Translations under genes and position numbers: made by a program | Source: Triticum aestivum | Taxonomy: Eukaryota > Streptophyta > Magnoliopsida > Poales > Poaceae | Length of the DNA stretch: 64,000 bases | Assembly: GCF_018294505.1 (NCBI RefSeq) | Contig: NC_057796.1 | Location: forward strand, 188,693,597 to 188,757,596 | Reading direction: 5' to 3' | Shown here: piece after piece, positions 58,749 through 64,000 of the stretch | Numbering within the stretch: the stretch's first letter is position 1 | Layout of the letters: each line of letters begins with the position of its first letter | The notes under the pieces: generated by a model | Database searches by the model: none | The model's input: only the letters and a program-made list of their open reading frames with translations | Told to the model about the DNA's origin: nothing

Positions 58749-60650
58749 ATGCTGAGTAGTAGCGACAGCACTCATGCTTCAGGCGATGTATCTTCATCTG
58801 ATTCTGACAACCCTAGGTCTTCAGCAGATTGTGAGGGATCAAGTAATCTTGAACGGGATAGAGCTGCAGCAATTACCCTTCCAGCCAGGACATGGAGGAA
58901 TGCTCCAAGGAAGCCCACACACCAGCCTAAAGGTGTATATGAAGTAACCGAGATTGATTTAAAGTCTTGGGCACCAACTAAACCAGATAAAGCACGCACA
59001 AGGTTCAGGAGTGTGTGTGGATTTGTTGGCAGGGCAAGGCTCAACATTAATCTCCCGGGGTTTCGGAAGGCTGACACAGAAACACGGCAAAGTATAGTCC
59101 AGGAGATCATGGATCACTTCAACGTTCCAGAGCAGTGGAGAATGCAGGTGGAACACGCTGCATCGAAGAAGGCTAGGGATGCTTGGAGAAACTGGAAGCA
59201 CGTGTTGTACAAGAACTACTTGAGTGAAGGCAAGGACCCAATCCCCGCATACTCCCAATTTACAAAGCTAGACTGGGCATAATTCAAAAGGGTCAGGGCA
59301 ACTAAAGAGTTTGCTGAGAAGAGTGCCAAGCAATCGGAACTTCATAAGAAGAACATACAACCCCACCATATGGGTGTGGCAGGATACTACGGCATGAAAC
59401 CGATATGGGACCAGGAGGACAAAGAAGCAGTAGCGGAGGGTGGGTAACCGGCCTTTAGTGAAATCAGGGGCGAACGCGCCAGAGACTACTTGCGGGCACG
59501 TGCAAAGAGGCGTGATGACAGAACTTATTACTTTGAAAACTCGCGTGACGAAGAACTGTATCAAGTGATGTTAGAGGCTTCCAAGATCACCGGAAGGTTC
59601 TTCAGGAACTCAGAGCCATGTGACATTCTGTCTGATGCTCTGGAAACAAGAGAGCCCCCTAGCCGTGCAAGGGGTATATGTGTTAATGTCCCACACAAGA
59701 GGGCTTTCACACTCAGCAAAGAAGAGAGGCTCATGATGAAAAAAGCGAGGAGTGAAATGAAGCAGAATGAATGGTATGAAAGGTTGAGGAAGGACATGTA
59801 TCCGGCTATTCGAAAGGATATTGAGGAGTCAATGATGATGCAGAAGACTCTAACACTGACAGATAGCCAGCAGATGGGAGGGTAGGTGGGCATGGAGGAT
59901 GCTTCTTATTGCGAGACAACACCGCACAAGAGTAGTTGTGCATCAGCTGACCCCAGCGACACTGAGACTGCAACTGCTCATGATGATACTATATCTAATC
60001 TATCTGGAATGAGAGCCAGACTGAAGGGCGTGCTTACACATTATGAAGGTACATTAAAATGTGCAACAGCCTGGGTTTGCGCACCCTTCTTGGAAGAGGG
60101 CCTCTTGTTGGACAATGTGCCATTGAAGCTGGGCTGTGTGAAGTGCTACGTGACTGAAGTAAAGCCTGGGTTCAATGAATTTGCCCTGAAGAATGTTAGG
60201 AGACTTTGCTGAGCAAAGTACCTTGGGAGAAACACTATTACATCACATCAAGTGGCCACGAAAGGAAATAGAGTTCATCGATGAGATCCCTGAAGCCCCA
60301 CAAAGAGCAACCAATGTCACCCCTCAATCGGTGACGCTCTCCTTGCCACCGCAGCTCTCGCGTGCTTCCCCCAAAGAACCTAATACTCGTAATCCGACGG
60401 CTGATGCATCAACCTGTGATCAGCCGGCCCGACTTTGTGCCGTACAGGCCATGTCATCCTCCACCCCAGAGCAGCTAGTGGCAAGGCCTACAACTGCTGA
60501 AGACGGACCACCAGTTCAAATGTTGGCTGCTGAAGCAGCGGGGGGAGACCCAGCTGCAGCACATGCTGAGCAGACCAACATGGTGGAATAGACTGCTAAG
60601 CAGTCCGATGCTTCGGACGCACTAACTAATAGCTAGCCGCCTCACGGATC
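58749..60650 (+). pseudogene. CACTA TNPA-like protein (Transposase_24 type), disrupted
   Basis: TNPA-type proteins bind subterminal repeats of CACTA elements and assist TNP2. The frame opens at 58749, just after a CTATAG acceptor-like site; a GC-rich leader lies at 58100-58440. A Ser/Asp-rich N-terminus leads to the conserved domain (GVYEVTEIDLKSWAP, RKADTETRQSIVQEIMDHFN, WRNWKHVLYKNYL, then HHMGVAGYYGM and LTLTDSQQMG in continuing frames). Stops occur near 59280, 59445 and 59884, a frameshift near 60190, and a stop near 60590. Downstream, a Gln/Ser/Pro-rich linker leads toward the Ulp1 domain, so the two may have been one gene. Confidence 0.8.
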
Positions 60651-61024
60651 ACCTTATTATGTGCAGCTAAAGCGGGGTGTGTGCATTGTTCAACTAGAGC
60701 CGAGGAGGACAAAAGCCGCCTGCTAAGCAGTCTGTAGGTCCAGAACCGACTGCTCATCAGTCCGTCCGTCCACAGTCACGTGATCAGCATACCAATGCGT
60801 CAACACTTCCTGGTCAGCAAACCAACACATTGGCACGGCCTCCTCAGCACACTAACAAGTTGGCACCACCTGCGTAGAAACCCGACATAGCTTCAACGCA
60901 TGGTCAGCAGTCCGATGCCTCTGCTCCTACAGCCCAGCAGTGCGTCACAGTAGCACCGCCAGCTCAACGGTCCGGCATAGATAAACCGTCTGCTGAAGCT
61001 TCACCATCTGCTCGACAGTCTACC

Positions 61025-62687
61025 TTGCAGCCAACCAGACGTTCTACCAGAAATGCTTCAAGTACCAAGAAGGAAGCGGCCAAAAAGGTTGCACTCGCGA
61101 GGAAGCGCACCGGGAGAGTGAAGAGGAAAGAGAACAATTGCCACTTACTTAAAGCACTCATCGCCCGGAACCAAATTAATAGCAGGTTGTTCGAATCGGG
61201 GAGTAATATTATTTCTGACGGCATGGATGATGAAGAAGTAGATTTGTTGCTTGCTAAAAGTAAAGCAGACATACTTCAAGCACGCAATTACGTCCATGGC
61301 CTGCCATTTCTTGTTGGCGAATACTTTGATGAGTGCAGCTCCAGTTTCCGCGAGTTACATGAATATTGCATGGATCAAATGTTAGCAGGTCATGATGGTT
61401 TGCTAGTCCACTACAACAGAGATCATTTCCGACACGATGCTGGTTCCATCAATGTGAGTTTTGAGGAGTTACATCTCTTCTTCAACTTCAACGAGCTCGA
61501 TGCCACTCTTGTTAGATGCCTTATTTTGTAAGTACTAAACAAACTCTGATCAACTTCTCCATACAAGGCTGTAAATGATAAACAGCTAACTACATTTTAT
61601 TCCTCTTAGGGGATTGAACGCGCAGAGAAGAAAAAGGGAGTGTATGTATTTCATAGATCCTGCATTAGCAAATGGCACAACATTAGATGGTAAGGACCTA
61701 CGAAACTGGGCTGTTAACACGGTCGTTCGTCTCTTCGAAAACACGTCCCATGCAGAATCATTTCTCTGGCCATATCATGAACGGTAAGTCAAGTAAACAA
61801 CCATGCATACACTGATTGTCTTTCAGATTTTGACATAATTCGTAAGTTCATGGCTTTCTTAATATGTAGCAATCACTAGACATTGGTATTCATTGTTCCA
61901 ACCAAGAACATAGTTTACTACAAGGATTCTCTTAGAGAGTCAACAAACGCTCAGGATCTGAGGCATCTTCAGCAATTCATGGATAGGTATTGAATTCTAT
62001 GATGTTGAAATTAATTTGCATTCATATCTGGTTCAATAATTGATATTGTCAAAATTCATCTTCATTTCCAGTGTGCTCGCATTGTGGAAAATTAAACCAG
62101 GGAACCTGTTCAAGAGGGAACTACCTCTGCAGCACGAGATCGTTTCTCCGGTAACACACTGAAATCCGTTATTTTTGGAAAATTTATCCAATAGTATGCA
62201 AATACCTTTTCTTACGCTAGTCAAATGTTCAAGCTTCTAAATGAACCTCTTTCTATTTTTGTCCAGAGAAAAAAATAATACATCTAACGCCGGTTAGGTT
62301 GTTCCTAACAGGACAAATACATGACTAATTCTGTACAAAAAAATTCAGTGTCCTCAGCAACAAGCAGGGACCAACCTTTGTGGATACTATGTTTACAGAC
62401 ACATGATCTTCATCTGCAAATCTGCTGATAGTTGTGACGATCCTCACGAATTAGTACCAGTAAGTCTATCTTAATTAATATCTTCTACTCCACTCATATG
62501 GCACATTCTGATCTTAAAAATACTGCAGCTCGTCTTAGAACCGAGGACCCCTGAACCGCTCCCGGCTGGTGAGTTGCTGATGGTTCGGAGATTTATCAGT
62601 GACTTCTTCCTCAATCACTACATAAATCCCACTGGTGATAATGAAGATTTTAGCATGCGTTCTCCTGAAACATTGAGTAAGAGTTAG
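61025..62687 (+). pseudogene. Ulp1-like C48 cysteine protease encoded by the CACTA element
   Basis: Predicted exons: 61025 (or earlier)-61528, 61610-61783, 61870-61986, 62072-62150, 62349-62459 and 62529-62687, all with GT..AG borders and matching phase. After a basic region come helices, then the protease: MYFIDPAL, catalytic His in NH-stop-TLVF, Asp in YYKDSL, Gln in PQQQAGTN and the nucleophile Cys in NLCGYYV. The stop TAG at 61877-61879 replaces the Trp expected after the catalytic His; all catalytic residues are otherwise present. Ulp1 proteases cleave SUMO-type modifiers, and transposon-carried copies are known in plant MULE and CACTA elements. Function in transposition is not established. 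Confidence 0.8.
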
Positions 62688-62935
62688 TCGCTAAGCATAT
62701 ACGCATGGATCCATTGTTTTCCATCTAATGAGGTCTTCGTATTTCGTACACTATGATTAATTATGTAATGTATATATGTGTGGACAAATCATTCAAATTT
62801 AGCTACCATATGTTCAATTGCAATTGTTGCAAAATTTTATGAATGTTCTTCCTGTGGACACTATTTGTTCAATTGAATATTGTGGCGAATTTGCTTTTTG
62901 CATGCCGATTCAAAATGCGATATTTTTGTTTTAAC
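62688..62935. other. AT-rich spacer 3' of the Ulp1 gene
   Basis: AT-rich, probably 3' UTR. No gene or repeat is seen. Confidence 0.5.
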
Positions 62936-63675
62936 CTGGCAATTGGTCTGCACACGGTTCAACTAAATGAGTGTGTGCGATCCACATCGAAAAGCATACG
63001 TCAATCATAGCAGAACCGTCGGTGATACACAGCAGATCGCAAACGATTTGCAGCGCTACTACGTGTGCGTAGGGTCTCCGGAACCGTTTGTGATATCACG
63101 ATATCGCACACGAGAGCTCGGAGTAAACCGTGCTCAATGTAAAATACAATCCCAGTCGTAATTTTTTCAGAAAACGTGTGGGATCCCAAACGAAAAGCAC
63201 ACGTCACTCTTCCCGCAACCGTCGGTGATACACAACAAATCACAAACGGTCTGCAGCACTTGTATGTGTGTGAAGGGGCTCCTAAACCGTTTGTGATAGA
63301 ACATTATCGCACACGATAAGTGTTGGGAAACGTGTGCGATGGAATCTTGCATGGCAGACGGGTTATGCAGAAAACTCGTGTGCGATGGGGCACGTATCGC
63401 ACAAAGTTCATATGTTAGCCTGTGTGCCTTACATACTGTTTGCCAAACGGTTCATTACGACACACCGTTTGGTTTCACTGCGTCATTAGAAACATTTAAT
63501 CACCGATCCCACACGTGCGAAAGAATTTAGTGTGTGCTGCATCGCGCATGATTACACTTTGCAAGGCCTCTGGATCATGGCTCCATATCCCTGACGGTTT
63601 CTAGGTCGTGTGGGTAGAACCCCCTATCGCCCACACTCACTTGGCGACGGTTCCATATGCCGCTGCGGAAAGGGG
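62936..63675. repeat. CACTA 3' subterminal repeats
   Basis: Short words recur in both orientations: (A/C)GTGTGCGAT (62971, 63332, 63378), ATCGCACA (63104, 63306, 63391) and CCGTTTGTGATA (63083, 63287). CACTA elements carry such clustered words inside their ends as binding sites for the TNPA-type protein. Confidence 0.75.
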
Positions 63676-63712
63676 TTAAAAACCGTGTGTATAGCACTGA
63701 CGCGTACCAGTG
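63676..63712 (-). repeat. Right terminus (TIR) of the CACTA element
   Basis: Reads TATAGCACTGACGCGTACCAGTG on the plus strand, that is CACTGGTACGCG inward from 63712. The CACTG start fits a grass CACTA end. The left partner is not in the window, so the 3-bp target duplication cannot be verified. Confidence 0.75.
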
Positions 63713-63732
63713 TAGGTATACGGGCAGGACTT

Positions 63733-63757
63733 GTAAACTGAAATGGAGGGAGTACAA
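63733..63757. repeat. Stowaway-type MITE terminus
   Basis: ACTGAAATGGAGGGAGTA is the inverse of the CTCCCTCCGTTTC-type end of Stowaway MITEs, followed by the TA target dinucleotide. Only this end is visible; the CACTA element may have inserted in the MITE. Confidence 0.5.
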
Positions 63758-64000
63758 AGAAAGAGATAGATAGAAGTAAAAAAAATTACTCTTATAGCCA
63801 ACCTTACAGCTAACCTTGTTGTATTAGTGACTAAGTGATGACTATGTATGACATGCCAACATCAGATAGCCAAACGCACCTGGACGGAGGAAGTAGTTTC
63901 ATGCATGCGAAGTAGGCAAAAAATGCTCATTTATAGCCGTCTGAAATCTCCAAGGGCGCGAGCGAGGCGACAATCGTGGTAGGCACGACCATGATACGGG
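63758..64000. other. Unassigned right flank
   Basis: No coding potential or repeat is recognised in the last 243 bases. Confidence 0.6.

Larger units (their letters stand above)
8755..63712 (+). mobile_element. CACTA (En/Spm) DNA transposon, left end lost, split by a MITE cluster and a 43 kb nest
   Basis: TNP2 (8760-11267) and the TNPA/Ulp1 genes (58749-62687) are both on the plus strand. The right terminus reads GACGCGTACCAGTG, the inverse of a CACTGGTACGCGTC end, preceded by subterminal repeats. An internal repeat broken at about 12116 (...CACCTTTGCTA) resumes at about 56740 (AAAACACCCACATG) exactly as in the uninterrupted copy near 57240, which proves continuity. Native length without insertions is about 10 kb. 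The left terminus is replaced by truncated Gypsy sequence. Confidence 0.85.

Noticed and set aside
1..64000. tRNA or rRNA genes
   Set aside because: No tRNA cloverleaf with A and B boxes and no conserved rRNA segment was noticed on either strand by eye; a tRNAscan run was not possible.

Overview
The window is a nested stack of transposable elements from a large grass genome. It is almost certainly Triticeae (wheat, barley, rye or Aegilops type): the Copia LTRs are of the BARE/Angela/WIS kind, the Gypsy elements are Tat-type with antisense ORFs, and there is a TNP2/TNPA CACTA element and a FAR1-type MULE. I see no ordinary single-copy host gene and no tRNA or rRNA.

Layout from left to right. 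1-5358 is the 3' part of a BARE/Angela-type Copia element with a nearly complete pol and a full 3' LTR. It sits in the 3' end of a Tat-type Gypsy element (5359-8750; LTR 5789-6686), which ends abruptly in its second RNase H. At about 8750 a CACTA (En/Spm) element begins. Its TNP2 transposase is at 8760-11267; its TNPA-like gene (58749-60650), Ulp1-like protease (61025-62687), subterminal repeats and right terminus (63712) lie about 47 kb further on. A characteristic internal repeat broken at about 12116 resumes at about 56740, so everything between was inserted into the CACTA.

The insertion has layers. A cluster of MITEs (12118-13432, resuming at 56687-56735) is split by a 43 kb block flanked by a 9-bp duplication TATATATAT (13424-13432 and 56687-56695). 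The block holds a small MITE and three related MULE-like elements stacked end to end: MULE-A (about 13834-19590), MULE-B (about 19595-32767) and MULE-C (32792-56686). MULE-C contains a Tat-type Gypsy element (38033-55900, gag-pro plus antisense ORF, no pol). That Gypsy element was hit in its primer binding site by a minus-strand BARE/Angela-type Copia element (38519-47166, perfect GGTGC target duplication).

The most unusual unit is MULE-B. It encodes a FAR1/MULE transposase on the minus strand, now dead through three apparent CAG-to-TAG stops and a frameshift. It also carries two divergent but intact two-exon B3-domain genes with the same intron position, a DEDDy 3'-5' exonuclease gene with one frameshift, and two copies of a transcription unit with a U6-type Pol III promoter (USE, 24-nt spacing, TATA, T-run end). 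Its non-coding DNA is filled with the strand-biased word ACTGCA(T), while its neighbour MULE-A is filled with GAACTTC. Element-encoded DNA-binding proteins together with element-specific dispersed words resemble the VANC anti-silencing system of Arabidopsis VANDAL MULEs. That parallel is a hypothesis, not something the sequence proves.

Relative ages fit the nesting. The inner Copia LTRs differ at about 0.6% of sites and the enclosing Gypsy LTRs at about 2.5-3% (hand counts). The MULEs, MITEs and CACTA enclose both, so they were in place earlier.
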